Source: Planktothrix agardhii NIES-204 (lineage in GTDB: Bacteria; Cyanobacteriota; Cyanobacteriia; Cyanobacteriales; Microcoleaceae). Taken from it: 64,000 nt of DNA. The stretch spans positions 4,203,001-4,267,000 of the forward strand of contig AP017991.1 in NCBI GenBank assembly GCA_003609755.1. Reading direction: 5' to 3'. Below, in pieces: positions 24,675 to 32,050 of this stretch. The first letter of the stretch is position 1; every line of letters starts with the position of its first letter. The position numbers and the translations under genes are program-made. The notes beneath the pieces were generated by a model that saw only the letters and a list, made by a program, of their open reading frames with translations, was not told the origin of the DNA and did not search any database.

Positions 24675-25097
24675 TTAGAAAAATGTTAACTGCCCAACTG
24701 CCTCGCGTTTTTTATAACGGTTGGCTTTTACGGATTGGGCGTGGTGAACGGCGTCATACCTTAAATGACAAACGCTGCACCAAGCCTTTAGGTTTTCCGG
24801 TCGGCAGTCTTCGGGAATATGATTGAGATGGGCAACTGTTAAGGTGAACCGTTGAAATTTGGGAACCTCAACAAACCCAAACTCATCATCATCAATTGTT
24901 TCGTAAAGGCTCCATTGTTCGCCCAATCGAGCCCCTAACTTTTCCCAACTTTCCCCCGGTTGCCGACAAGGGCGATCGCATTTCTCACAACGCCAATTAG
25001 CATTTTGCTTAATTTGAAAAGCTAATTGATTCCAATTTGGCGGGTATCGTTTGCGATCCATTGGCATATTAAGAATCTCCATCAGAAGGCTTTGCAT
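24675..25097 (-). CDS. HNH endonuclease-like protein (140 aa)
   Basis: An HNH core is visible: a CEKCDRPC zinc knuckle near residue 38, then LTVAHLNHIPEDCRPENLKAW with the AH and NH residues and the conserved Asn, and a second knuckle CSVCHLRYD. The spacing fits HNH nucleases with a zinc ribbon. Phages often carry HNH proteins as homing or packaging-associated nucleases. The 35-residue insert between the two halves is long and acidic. Here it belongs to the leftward operon, away from the virion-like genes, so a packaging role is not indicated. Confidence 0.75.
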   Translation of the reverse strand: MQSLLMEILNMPMDRKRYPPNWNQLAFQIKQNANWRCEKCDRPCRQPGESWEKLGARLGEQWSLYETIDDDEFGFVEVPKFQRFTLTVAHLNHIPEDCRPENLKAWCSVCHLRYDAVHHAQSVKANRYKKREAVGQLTFF

Positions 25098-25252
25098 AAA
25101 AATTGAAAGGCTCTAAATCATTTTCTTAGAGCGTCAAAAGGAATTTCCATAGTCGAAAATCTTAGAATTTCTTGTCTCCAGCACTGTTGTTTTGCTATTG
25201 CATTTAAGACATTTCATTTCTTTTATTGATCTCCTTCTAGGTTTGGTGAAAT

Positions 25253-25432
25253 CTACAAATATTCAACGATCGCATCCAACATCTCCCAGATATCTTCTAC
25301 CTGAGTTTTAATCGCTGGGTTAATATTCTCCTCCTCTAATTGATGGTAAGTTTCATCCAGAAACTCTTGAACGATTTCCTTAAAAGTAAGTGTTTCACTT
25401 GGTAGTTCAGTCAGTGATTTAGCTTGTAACAT
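25253..25432 (-). CDS. Small acidic helical protein (59 aa)
   Basis: The frame encodes MLQAKSLTELPSETLTFKEI and continues with a helical acidic region (QEFLDETYHQLEEENINPAI, then VEDIWEMLDAIVEYL). It begins 7 bases after the stop of the membrane-protein gene upstream, which supports a real operon member. Proteins of this size and charge can be antirepressors or inhibitors. The family is unknown. Confidence 0.55.
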   Translation of the reverse strand: MLQAKSLTELPSETLTFKEIVQEFLDETYHQLEEENINPAIKTQVEDIWEMLDAIVEYL

Positions 25433-25439
25433 TTTGACC

Positions 25440-26495
25440 TCAGTTAATTTTTAGAAGCATCCACTCGTACCTAACCTCCGCTTCAGACCAGTTAAACTTT
25501 GCGTCTTTAGGTGTTTGCTTATCCCAACCATCGGGGGATGGAATTTTACGCTGTTTAACTAATGCGATAAATCCCTTGTAAAGATTGGACTGAACGATAC
25601 TGGCTTGATACTGTGGATACTGTTTTTGGACTTGATTGGTGGCTTTTTTAAGGGGAGAATCTTCACCCCAACAGTGGTTAAACCAAACCACATCGGCTAA
25701 CTCTCTAAATCCTTTCCATTCGGGGGGTATTTTAACTTCTGGTGGGATTTCTTGTTGATGGTGTTTCCATTGGAATACAGCAAAATCATAGAAGTCGTCA
25801 GTCGTAAAATACGGTTCACAGGCTTTAGCCGTTGCCTTGAGTGAATTGTGCTTTTCCCCGATGGAAAATTCCGGTTTGGTTAAATACCCTTTTTCGGTAA
25901 ATACTTGCTGTTTTAAGTTTCTAACCTCCTTGTTTAATGCCTCCTCTTTGGCTTGTCGAATTTTGCCGGATAACTTTTTCCATTTACCTTGATTTAATTT
26001 CCAGCGATTAACGGTATCTAGGGCATAAAAGATGTAAGTCCAGCCAACAAAGTTAGTAACAATCATTTCAACTGGATTATCAAAAACTCTTTGACTATCA
26101 CTTTCTAACCCATACGCTAATAACGCCGCCATTAAGGCAAAAAAACCAGCAATAAGTAAAGCGGAAAAAGCGTCAAAACCTTCTTGAAAACTAGCGGGAT
26201 GTTTAACCCATGTGAGCCAGTATTTCTTAGCTTGAACTTTCCGAACCGCCCGCCGCCAGTCGAGGTATTTTCTACCAGGAAACCAGTGAGGGAGTTTCAA
26301 GGAATCCAGCCAGTTAAGGAGGTTTTTGTGCAACTGCGCTGTGACAACCGGGGGAATGACTACAACTATTAATGGAATCCAAATATATTTAATGATTGGA
26401 AAAAAAATAGCTACAGACCCCAATATTGCAGTAGCACCCAAGGACAGGGTAAAAAACAGCAGTCGAACTGCTAAAATTAAAAACGGTAGCAACAT
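25440..26495 (-). CDS. Element-encoded polytopic membrane protein (351 aa)
   Basis: Four hydrophobic segments are visible: about residues 4-27 (FLILAVRLLFFTLSLGATAI), 30-52, 112-130 (LLIAGFFALMAALLAYGL) and 143-160 (MIVTNFVGWTYIFYALDTV). A basic cytoplasmic loop (KYLDWRRAVRKVQAKKYW) and a soluble C-terminal domain of about 180 residues (KWKKLSGKIRQAKEEAL, then a Trp-rich region) are also present. No ATP-binding or other known motif is seen. It may be a superinfection-exclusion or host-membrane protein, but this is inference from its place next to the repressor. Confidence 0.6.
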   Translation of the reverse strand: MLLPFLILAVRLLFFTLSLGATAILGSVAIFFPIIKYIWIPLIVVVIPPVVTAQLHKNLLNWLDSLKLPHWFPGRKYLDWRRAVRKVQAKKYWLTWVKHPASFQEGFDAFSALLIAGFFALMAALLAYGLESDSQRVFDNPVEMIVTNFVGWTYIFYALDTVNRWKLNQGKWKKLSGKIRQAKEEALNKEVRNLKQQVFTEKGYLTKPEFSIGEKHNSLKATAKACEPYFTTDDFYDFAVFQWKHHQQEIPPEVKIPPEWKGFRELADVVWFNHCWGEDSPLKKATNQVQKQYPQYQASIVQSNLYKGFIALVKQRKIPSPDGWDKQTPKDAKFNWSEAEVRYEWMLLKIN

Positions 26496-26568
26496 AGTGA
26501 GAGAAATAGAAAAACGCTAAATCTATTCTCTCACGCTACTTTAATTTCACTTCACCTTCTTAATTGAA

Positions 26569-26886
26569 CTAAACTCGACTCATTTTTATTTCTTCCAACA
26601 ATTTCACGAATTCAGGCGGCGCGGGTTCTCTTAAAGAGTTAGGTAAATCGTGAATAGATATGCCCAATCGCAACCTGATTAGATCGTCAAATTTTTTGGC
26701 CTGATTTATGTCGAACATAATTTCTGAATGTCCGTTCTCGCATTTAGAAACAGAACTAACCAACAAGCCAGTTTCTACACAAAAGTCGAACTGACTTATT
26801 TCCATTGCCTCCCGTATGGCTTTCAAGCTCGTTTTACCCTCCTGTAAAGTTTTTTGAGATGTGGCTTGTTTTTTTCTTTCATTCAT
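26569..26886 (-). CDS. XRE-family helix-turn-helix repressor-like protein (105 aa)
   Basis: Residues 21-75 form an XRE/Cro-type HTH: TSLKAIREAMEISQFDFCVE, then TGLLVSSVSKCENGHSE, with the SSVSKCENG recognition-helix pattern typical of Cro/CI-like proteins. It lacks a peptidase or dimerisation domain of the LexA type. The gene starts 12 bases from a 14-bp perfect inverted repeat and is the first gene of the leftward operon, opposite the replication operon. This is the layout of a lysogeny or copy-control switch. Confidence 0.85.
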   Translation of the reverse strand: MNERKKQATSQKTLQEGKTSLKAIREAMEISQFDFCVETGLLVSSVSKCENGHSEIMFDINQAKKFDDLIRLRLGISIHDLPNSLREPAPPEFVKLLEEIKMSRV

Positions 26887-26897
26887 ACTAACATATA

Positions 26898-26940
26898 CTT
26901 ATGGAAAACACAAGTGAAAACTACAAGTGTTTTCCATAAG
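26898..26940. promoter_or_regulatory. Probable repressor operator (14-bp perfect inverted repeat)
   Basis: CTTATGGAAAACAC (26898-26911) and GTGTTTTCCATAAG (26927-26940) are exact inverse complements across 15 bases. The spacer carries another AAGTG-AAAAC half-site. It lies directly upstream of the XRE gene and between the divergent operons, so autoregulation by that protein is likely. Confidence 0.8.
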
Positions 26941-27110
26941 ATGTAAACGACAATACAGCTACCCCCAAACTGACCAAGAAAGGGGGGTTCCTAGCACGGA
27001 TTTAGCTATGAGTTGATTTTACGTCCAATGTCAACACCGCCCAAAACCCTTTATATAGGTAGTTTTGCGGTTGATACCACGATGTTGCATTGGTTTTTTG
27101 AAGATTTCTT

Positions 27111-27128
27111 GAGGAGGTAACTATGTAA
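27111..27128 (+). promoter_or_regulatory. Start-stop element: strong RBS with ATG directly followed by TAA
   Basis: GAGGAGG (27111-27117) is a near-perfect Shine-Dalgarno, 5 bases before ATG (27123-27125), and the very next codon is TAA. Ribosomes initiating here would terminate at once. Such start-stop elements can stall ribosomes or tune leaders. It could instead be the remains of a gene destroyed by mutation. Confidence 0.5.
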
Positions 27129-27171
27129 AAAATTCGGTCTTTTCTCTCTCTAATGAACAGATGGACAAAAG

Positions 27172-27192
27172 CTGGGGGTGAATTTCCCCCAG
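27172..27192 (+). terminator. Hairpin in the leader of the replication operon
   Basis: CTGGGGG (27172-27178) pairs with CCCCCAG (27186-27192) around a 7-base loop, and TTTCCT follows. It lies between the start-stop element and the first gene, so it may be an attenuator or anti-termination target rather than a plain terminator. Confidence 0.5.
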
Positions 27193-27285
27193 TTTCCTAA
27201 AAAAACTTACCGCCATTAGACCAATTGAGGTGCATCTGCACCAGACTGCCTCTACCCCGCAAGGGTTCAACCCCTCGTTATTGCC

Positions 27286-27618
27286 ATGAATCAATACTTT
27301 ATTCCCATCGCCGTTGGAGCCTGCGGCTTGACTTTGTTTCTATCCCTCAGTCTCTATGCAGCAATTAACCGTGGTAGTGGTCGAGCCATCGCCACCGAGC
27401 CAACAACCGAAACCCAAGACGAAGCCCCCAAGCGTGGCGACGACCGACGGGAAAAGAAAAATTACCGGATTGTCAGGATTAACAGATATGGAAGAAATCG
27501 AACGGCTGTTTCCCCAACTCTTGCCCACCCAGAAAATAGAGGCCCTGCACATCCTGAAAGTTTATGGAGAAGCGATCGCTCTCAATTATATTCAGGCCGT
27601 TCTCAAGCCAACGGGTGA
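27286..27618 (+). CDS. Possible short membrane protein overlapping the next frame
   Basis: The first 30 residues (MNQYFIPIAVGACGLTLFLS, then LSLYAAIN) form a convincing membrane helix. After residue 30 the composition becomes Arg/Pro-rich and unnatural, because the DNA there is read in another frame by the gene at 27356-27664. Either the real product is a membrane anchor joined by a frameshift to the second frame, or only one of the two frames is used. Both overlapping frames are given for that reason. Confidence 0.35.
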   Translation: MNQYFIPIAVGACGLTLFLSLSLYAAINRGSGRAIATEPTTETQDEAPKRGDDRREKKNYRIVRINRYGRNRTAVSPTLAHPENRGPAHPESLWRSDRSQLYSGRSQANG

Positions 27619-27664
27619 ACGAGTGCCACAGTCCAAAACCACGATTATCACTAGGAAAAAATGA
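27356..27664 (+). CDS. Small element protein (102 aa) coupled to the ASCH gene
   Basis: The N-terminal 40 residues are Pro/Lys-rich. The C-terminal half is clearly helical (DMEEIERLFPQLLPTQKIEA, then LHILKVYGEAIALNYIQAVL). The stop overlaps the ATG of the next gene (ATGA), which supports this frame as real. It may start at 27356 or be fused by frameshift to the membrane helix encoded from 27286. No family is recognised. Confidence 0.5.
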   Translation: MQQLTVVVVEPSPPSQQPKPKTKPPSVATTDGKRKITGLSGLTDMEEIERLFPQLLPTQKIEALHILKVYGEAIALNYIQAVLKPTGERVPQSKTTIITRKK

Positions 27665-28140
27665 CCGACTCCTCGATGCTTACAGAAACCAAATTAGCCC
27701 CCGGTGAATATAAAGTGATCACCCTCTGGCAACCCTACGCCACCCTGATCGCCACCGGAATCAAACGATATGAAACCCGTTCCTGGCCAACTGACTATCG
27801 AGGGCCGTTACTCATCCATGCGGCTAAAAGACCAATGGGGACGGATGAAATGAATTTGATTAATCGCTTGAGAAACGATTACCCCCGCCTAAAAATTAGT
27901 CGCAATCCAGAGGATTACCCCCTGGGAGCCATCGTTTGTAAAACAGAATTATTTAATTGCCTCCCCGCCGCATACCCGCCCAACTTTATCGAGAAGGCTG
28001 TGGGCAACTGGCATCCGTTCCGTTGGGCATGGTTCCTAACAGAAATCGTTCCTTTAGATCCAATTCCGGCCAGGGGCTATCAAGGATTTTGGAATTATTC
28101 CCATTCTGAAAATCCGCACAATGCGGAATTTGGATCATGA
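27661..28140 (+). CDS. ASCH-domain protein (159 aa)
   Basis: The ASCH fold is recognisable from ITLWQPYATLIATGIKRYET, RSWPTDYRGPLLIHAAKRP, PLGAIVCKTELFNC and WFLTEIVPLDPIPARGYQGFW. ASCH domains are PUA-like beta barrels that bind RNA; some members are amidohydrolases of modified cytidine or RNases. They are common in phages. The gene overlaps both neighbours by four bases (ATGA), so the operon is tightly coupled. Its last nine residues (NPHNAEFGS) are encoded by copy 2 of the element palindrome, which seems to have been captured as coding sequence. Confidence 0.8.
   Translation: MTDSSMLTETKLAPGEYKVITLWQPYATLIATGIKRYETRSWPTDYRGPLLIHAAKRPMGTDEMNLINRLRNDYPRLKISRNPEDYPLGAIVCKTELFNCLPAAYPPNFIEKAVGNWHPFRWAWFLTEIVPLDPIPARGYQGFWNYSHSENPHNAEFGS
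28113..28127. repeat. Element-specific palindrome, copy 2
   Basis: TCCGCA-CAA-TGCGGA, with flanks AAAA and ATTTGGAT. It forms the last codons of the ASCH gene. Compared with copy 3 (33114-33128), the flanks are identical but the 3-base loop is inverted (CAA against TTG). Compared with copy 1 it is an inverted copy including flanks. Confidence 0.75.
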
Positions 28141-28445
28141 AACTAACAACCCAACCCGATGAAACTGCCTACTTAGCCGCCTTAATACTCCGACTAAATA
28201 GCAGAATCCCTAATCGTAAAAGTCGCCAGTTCACAAAAGCATTAATTCTCGTTGCTTCTGGCATTCTTTCAGACGATTTAAAAGCCGAATTTACAGCGTC
28301 CCACCTTCCACAATTTGATGAGGTTTTGAAGGACTACACCGAGAATTTCCGACAACTTTACCCCCAATATTTCCACGACGTTCACCCCGTATTTCAGCAA
28401 ATGGTTTTAACTATTTCAACTATTTCAAAGGAGAATCATGCTTAA
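28137..28445 (+). CDS. Unknown helical element protein (102 aa)
   Basis: A small helical protein (ETAYLAALILRLNSRIPNRK, FTKALILVASGILSDDLKAE) with no signal. It overlaps the ASCH gene by four bases and the DUF3102 gene by eight. It is a member of the replication operon with no recognised family. Confidence 0.6.
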   Translation: MKLTTQPDETAYLAALILRLNSRIPNRKSRQFTKALILVASGILSDDLKAEFTASHLPQFDEVLKDYTENFRQLYPQYFHDVHPVFQQMVLTISTISKENHA

Positions 28446-29631
28446 TAACGTAGCCGTTGCAGAACTGTCTAAGGGCTCAATGAAAGCCACATCATTAACC
28501 AGCCCCTTTGCAGTCGAGGGTTTTGAAGACAAAGAGGATTTCTATAAATCCCTTGCCCCAAAAAAATCGCAGGAGTTGAAAGAACTAGAGCTAGACACGG
28601 TGCAATGTGTCTCTAACGATATTCAATTAAAGATCAAGATTGGGCAAAACCTTTTAAGAGCCAAGAAAATTTGCAAACATGGGGAGTTTTTAGACTGGTT
28701 AAAAGCCTGTTTTTCCTGGAGTGAAGATACAGCCAGCCGTCAAATGCGGTTAGCCGAAAAGTTTGAAAGTATGCCGGGAATCACAAGATTTACCCCTACA
28801 GTTGCCTACCAATTAAGTCAGAAATCATGCCCTGATGTGATTTTAGAACAAGCGATCGCTCTGTTAGATGCAGGGGAGAAGGTAACAACCGAAACCGTTA
28901 AGGAATTAAAACAATCCGTAGCTGAGGAACCCATTAATCTTCATGCTGTTAACCCTAAATTATCCAAAACTACCAGGCCAGAGGGATACATCAAAAAGGG
29001 TGATTTAGTAGAAATGCCTTATGCGGTCAAGGGGTGGAGTTATGGATTAGTTACCAAAAAGTCAACCGATGGAATAGCCTGCACTATTCAATCTATATCC
29101 GGCGAATCTTTAGGAGAGAAGCCTACTAAATCTTTAAGCCTTTGCCCAGTCCAAAAAGTTAATCCTAACTGTATCAGCGAAAACATAGAACTAAATCAGC
29201 GAGTAACCATAAAGCCTTACACAACAGAACTACAGCCTTTTAATGGTAGTGAGGGAAAGGTTATTTTCCGAGATGAAAAACGGCGTCAATTCTCCGTTCA
29301 AATTGGGGATATGGTTAAGGATTTTCACTGGGAAGAAATAGAACTAATCCCAGATGCTACAGAAGTAATCGTAGAAGTTCAGGCGGTTGAAATTACGGAA
29401 ACCGAAACCTTACCTAATATCAATCTGAAGGGGATGGGACGGAAACAGAAAAATCAACTATTAAAGGAATTGTTGAAGGATTTGCAGTTAGGCTCATCTC
29501 TAGCATCAGAAAGCGAACTTGAGGCGGTAAACGATTTAGTCAATGCAACCCTACAAAAGATGGAGGATTTAGCATTTTCCTCAAGTTTAAGGGAGCAATT
29601 TGTAGTCATTTTTCTCGATAAGTGTCTATAA
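28438..29631 (+). CDS. DUF3102-family protein (397 aa)
   Basis: Residues 55-110 match DUF3102: IGQNLLRAKKICKHGEFLDW, then LKACFSWSEDTASRQMRLAEKF. This domain is typical of phages, plasmids and integrative elements and is thought to bind DNA. The region from residue 180 to 300 contains two SH3-like stretches (GDLVEMPYAVKGWSYGLVTK and NQRVTIKPYT-type), with GSEGKVIFRDEKRRQFSVQI. The C-terminus is helical. It lies just before the replication ATPase, and a perfect hairpin follows its stop. Confidence 0.75.
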   Translation: MLNNVAVAELSKGSMKATSLTSPFAVEGFEDKEDFYKSLAPKKSQELKELELDTVQCVSNDIQLKIKIGQNLLRAKKICKHGEFLDWLKACFSWSEDTASRQMRLAEKFESMPGITRFTPTVAYQLSQKSCPDVILEQAIALLDAGEKVTTETVKELKQSVAEEPINLHAVNPKLSKTTRPEGYIKKGDLVEMPYAVKGWSYGLVTKKSTDGIACTIQSISGESLGEKPTKSLSLCPVQKVNPNCISENIELNQRVTIKPYTTELQPFNGSEGKVIFRDEKRRQFSVQIGDMVKDFHWEEIELIPDATEVIVEVQAVEITETETLPNINLKGMGRKQKNQLLKELLKDLQLGSSLASESELEAVNDLVNATLQKMEDLAFSSSLREQFVVIFLDKCL

Positions 29632-29634
29632 AAA

Positions 29635-29658
29635 TTCCCCCTTTGTCGAAAGGGGGAA
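29635..29658 (+). terminator. Perfect hairpin after the DUF3102 gene
   Basis: TTCCCCCTTT (29635-29644) and AAAGGGGGAA (29649-29658) pair fully around GTCG, 3 bases past the stop. It has no T run and lies inside the operon, so it may lower expression of the downstream replication gene or separate transcripts. Confidence 0.7.
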
Positions 29659-29713
29659 ACCATCAGGGTGTAATGAGTTAGGCATAGTTAAATACATAAT
29701 AGGATTGTAACAA

Positions 29714-32050
29714 ATGGTTGCTCAAATTGTCAACAAAAATCAGTCTGGTTTTGCGTCATTTTCCAATCAATTACCGCCCCAAAATATTGAAGCAGAGGAA
29801 GCAATATTAGGGGGGATTCTCCTAGACCCAGAAGCACTAGAGAGAATCATAACGGTACTCGAACCCTCCGATTTTTCCTTGAAAAACCACCAAATTATTT
29901 ATCATGCTTGCGTAGCGTTAAAAGCTCAGGATAAACCCACGGATTTAATGACCGTTACGACCTATTTATCCGACAAAGGTTTACTCGAATCTGTCGGAGG
30001 TCAACTTAAATTAAGCCAACTGGTAGAGCAAACAGTTTCAGCCGTCAATATTGACCAATACACTAATTTAATTCTTGAGAAACGATTAAGACGGCAATTA
30101 ATTGAATATGGAAACAACGTTATTAATGGCAGTTTCACAATTAACCCCGATGAAGGCGTGGGGGGATTGTTGGAACAGATGGAATCTAGCTTTTTTGAAA
30201 TTGCCAGTCGATTCAGGAGGGGGAGTTTTGTTCGGGCTTCCACCGCAAAATTTCAAGCTATTTCAAGGGAATTAGAACGGATCGAAGATAACTGCGACAA
30301 CAATGAAGCTTTGAAGCAGTGGGAATTACAGGAATTAGCTAAAAAGTACGGTTTCAAATCACGGCGTGAGATGTTGAATTTTCACGTTTTATGGTTAGGG
30401 AGCCGTAGCAAGAACCAATTTATGGGCCTGAAAGAATACCTAGAAAAATATGGGGATGCTTCGGAACATTGGTTATTGAGGGGATGGATTCCAAAACAAA
30501 CGATCACCCTACTCCATGCCAAGGGGGGAAAAGGGAAAACTCGATTAGTCGGTCATTTATGCCGCGTCGTTATTAATGGCGGGCAGTGGGGGGATTATTA
30601 TGCAGATAAACCGGGTTATGTTCTGTTTATCGAAACCGACCAAGGCGACCGGGTGACGGCCGAACAATTGAAGGAACAAGGATATTTAGATGATTCTCCA
30701 GAAGCACAAGAGCGATTTTCAATATTAAGTGATTGGAAAATTGAACAGTTTGGGATTTTGCGATCCAAAATTGCAGAAATTAAGGAAAAAGACCCCAAAG
30801 CCAACATCCTAATCATGATCGATTCCCTGAGTTCAACCTCAACTCAATCCTTATATTCAGAGAACGATCAGGAATACGCACGGCCATTAATGCGACTGCG
30901 AGATATTGCCGAGAAAAATGATGCAACCTTTTTAGTAATTCACCATAGTAGCTCGCAAGGTACGGCACGGGGTTCAACCGCCATTTATAACTCGGTTGAC
31001 CAAGTTTGGAAACTTGAATCCGTAGGGGATGACCCCCGCGACTGCAAACGGATTTTAACCATTGAGAAAACCCGGAGCCGTGAACCGGGGCGCTACCAAC
31101 TCGAATACGACCCGAATACATGGGGTTGGAATATTAAAGGGATGCTCCTAGACGTTGAGGGAGAGGAACAGATCGAAAATTACAGCCAGCGAGAATTAAG
31201 CCTAATCAAATTTTTCCGTGAGAACGCGGGCACACCTTTCGAGGTTCAGGATTTAGCTGAAACTTTAGGATTCGCCGCCGACCCCCTACGACGCGACTTA
31301 GGATTTCTCAGTCGGCGCGGCTTAATTAGCAAACAGCAAAAGCCAAATTCACGGGCCAACTGGTACTTTGTTGGAGAGCTAAAATTAACCGATCGAACCG
31401 ATCGACCGATCGCACAAGAAAAATCGGAAAATCCAAAAACAAAATTTTTTCAAAATAGCGCGATCGCTTCGATCGGTAGTCCGAAACTCCCTCCAGAAGC
31501 CAGTCAGGAACCGATCGCAAATTTACGATCGGTTCGATCGGATCGATCGGTTCCTGTTTTTTCTGAAACCCCTACAGAGTATGCGTTACAGCCGAAAAAC
31601 GACGAAAAAGATGTGTTACAAAATATACCAGCTAGTTTAGGCATTGTTAAGGAAACGTTACAAAACACCCCTCAACCGATCGTAAAACCTGGTCAAAAAC
31701 AGGAACCGATCGATGTGCGATCGGTTGATTTCGACAAATTGAAAGAGGGTGACGTCCTTTTTGATAATGCAGGGATACCTTATCAGTTAGTCGAACTATC
31801 ACGGCAGATATGGCTAACGCACAGAAAAGATGAATTTATTAGTCGTAATGACTTGCAGATTGGAAATTTTCACCATGCCACGGTCGAAGATATCGCAGGA
31901 TTAATGCAACTGATTATTAAATCGAAAGATTTAAAACAGTTTGATTGGTTGTCTAAAATTTATGGGGATTCTAGTAACTCTTTAATGTCTCGTTCTGTCG
32001 TTGCATTTCCAGAATTGGCAGAAATTTATAAAATAGAGGTGTGCGAATAA
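29714..32050 (+). CDS. Replication ATPase: DnaB N-terminal domain fused to RepA-like AAA domain (778 aa)
   Basis: Residues 17-125 are a DnaB N-terminal domain (LPPQNIEAEEAILGGILLDP, GQLKLSQLVEQTVSAVNIDQY). Residues 250-450 are a RecA-fold RepA/AAA_25 ATPase with Walker A HAKGGKGKTRL, Walker B ANILIMIDSLSS and FLVIHHSSSQG. A winged-helix-like part follows (IKFFRENAGTPFEVQDLAE). A long disordered linker (about 555-670) is encoded by DNA full of ACCGATCG repeats. A C-terminal domain (VDFDKLKEGDVLFDN) ends the protein. DnaB-N normally recruits primase, and RepA-type rings unwind plasmid origins. Together they suggest autonomous replication of the element. Confidence 0.85.
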   Translation: MVAQIVNKNQSGFASFSNQLPPQNIEAEEAILGGILLDPEALERIITVLEPSDFSLKNHQIIYHACVALKAQDKPTDLMTVTTYLSDKGLLESVGGQLKLSQLVEQTVSAVNIDQYTNLILEKRLRRQLIEYGNNVINGSFTINPDEGVGGLLEQMESSFFEIASRFRRGSFVRASTAKFQAISRELERIEDNCDNNEALKQWELQELAKKYGFKSRREMLNFHVLWLGSRSKNQFMGLKEYLEKYGDASEHWLLRGWIPKQTITLLHAKGGKGKTRLVGHLCRVVINGGQWGDYYADKPGYVLFIETDQGDRVTAEQLKEQGYLDDSPEAQERFSILSDWKIEQFGILRSKIAEIKEKDPKANILIMIDSLSSTSTQSLYSENDQEYARPLMRLRDIAEKNDATFLVIHHSSSQGTARGSTAIYNSVDQVWKLESVGDDPRDCKRILTIEKTRSREPGRYQLEYDPNTWGWNIKGMLLDVEGEEQIENYSQRELSLIKFFRENAGTPFEVQDLAETLGFAADPLRRDLGFLSRRGLISKQQKPNSRANWYFVGELKLTDRTDRPIAQEKSENPKTKFFQNSAIASIGSPKLPPEASQEPIANLRSVRSDRSVPVFSETPTEYALQPKNDEKDVLQNIPASLGIVKETLQNTPQPIVKPGQKQEPIDVRSVDFDKLKEGDVLFDNAGIPYQLVELSRQIWLTHRKDEFISRNDLQIGNFHHATVEDIAGLMQLIIKSKDLKQFDWLSKIYGDSSNSLMSRSVVAFPELAEIYKIEVCE
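31388..31725. repeat. Cluster of ten ACCGATCG/CGATCGGT repeats, possible replication origin
   Basis: ACCGATCG occurs at 31388, 31397, 31405, 31510, 31675 and 31705; its complement CGATCGGT at 31470, 31526, 31544 and 31718. Ten matches to one 8-mer in 338 bases is far above chance. The repeats fall in the part of the replication gene that encodes a disordered linker. Origins with iterons inside the initiator gene are known from lambdoid phages (gene O). Confidence 0.65.

Larger units (their letters stand above)
26941..27285. other. Leader region of the rightward replication operon
   Basis: About 345 bases without a normal gene. It holds a strong ribosome-binding site followed by ATGTAA (27111-27128), a terminator-like hairpin (27172-27192), and AT-rich sequence after the operator that should contain the rightward promoter (TTTATATAGG near 27050). 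The layout suggests a long regulated leader, for example attenuation. No known RNA family is recognised. Confidence 0.5.

Noticed and set aside
24675-25097. HNH gene as a cos-packaging nuclease next to a terminase
   Set aside because: It lies in the leftward operon by the repressor, and no terminase gene is seen nearby.
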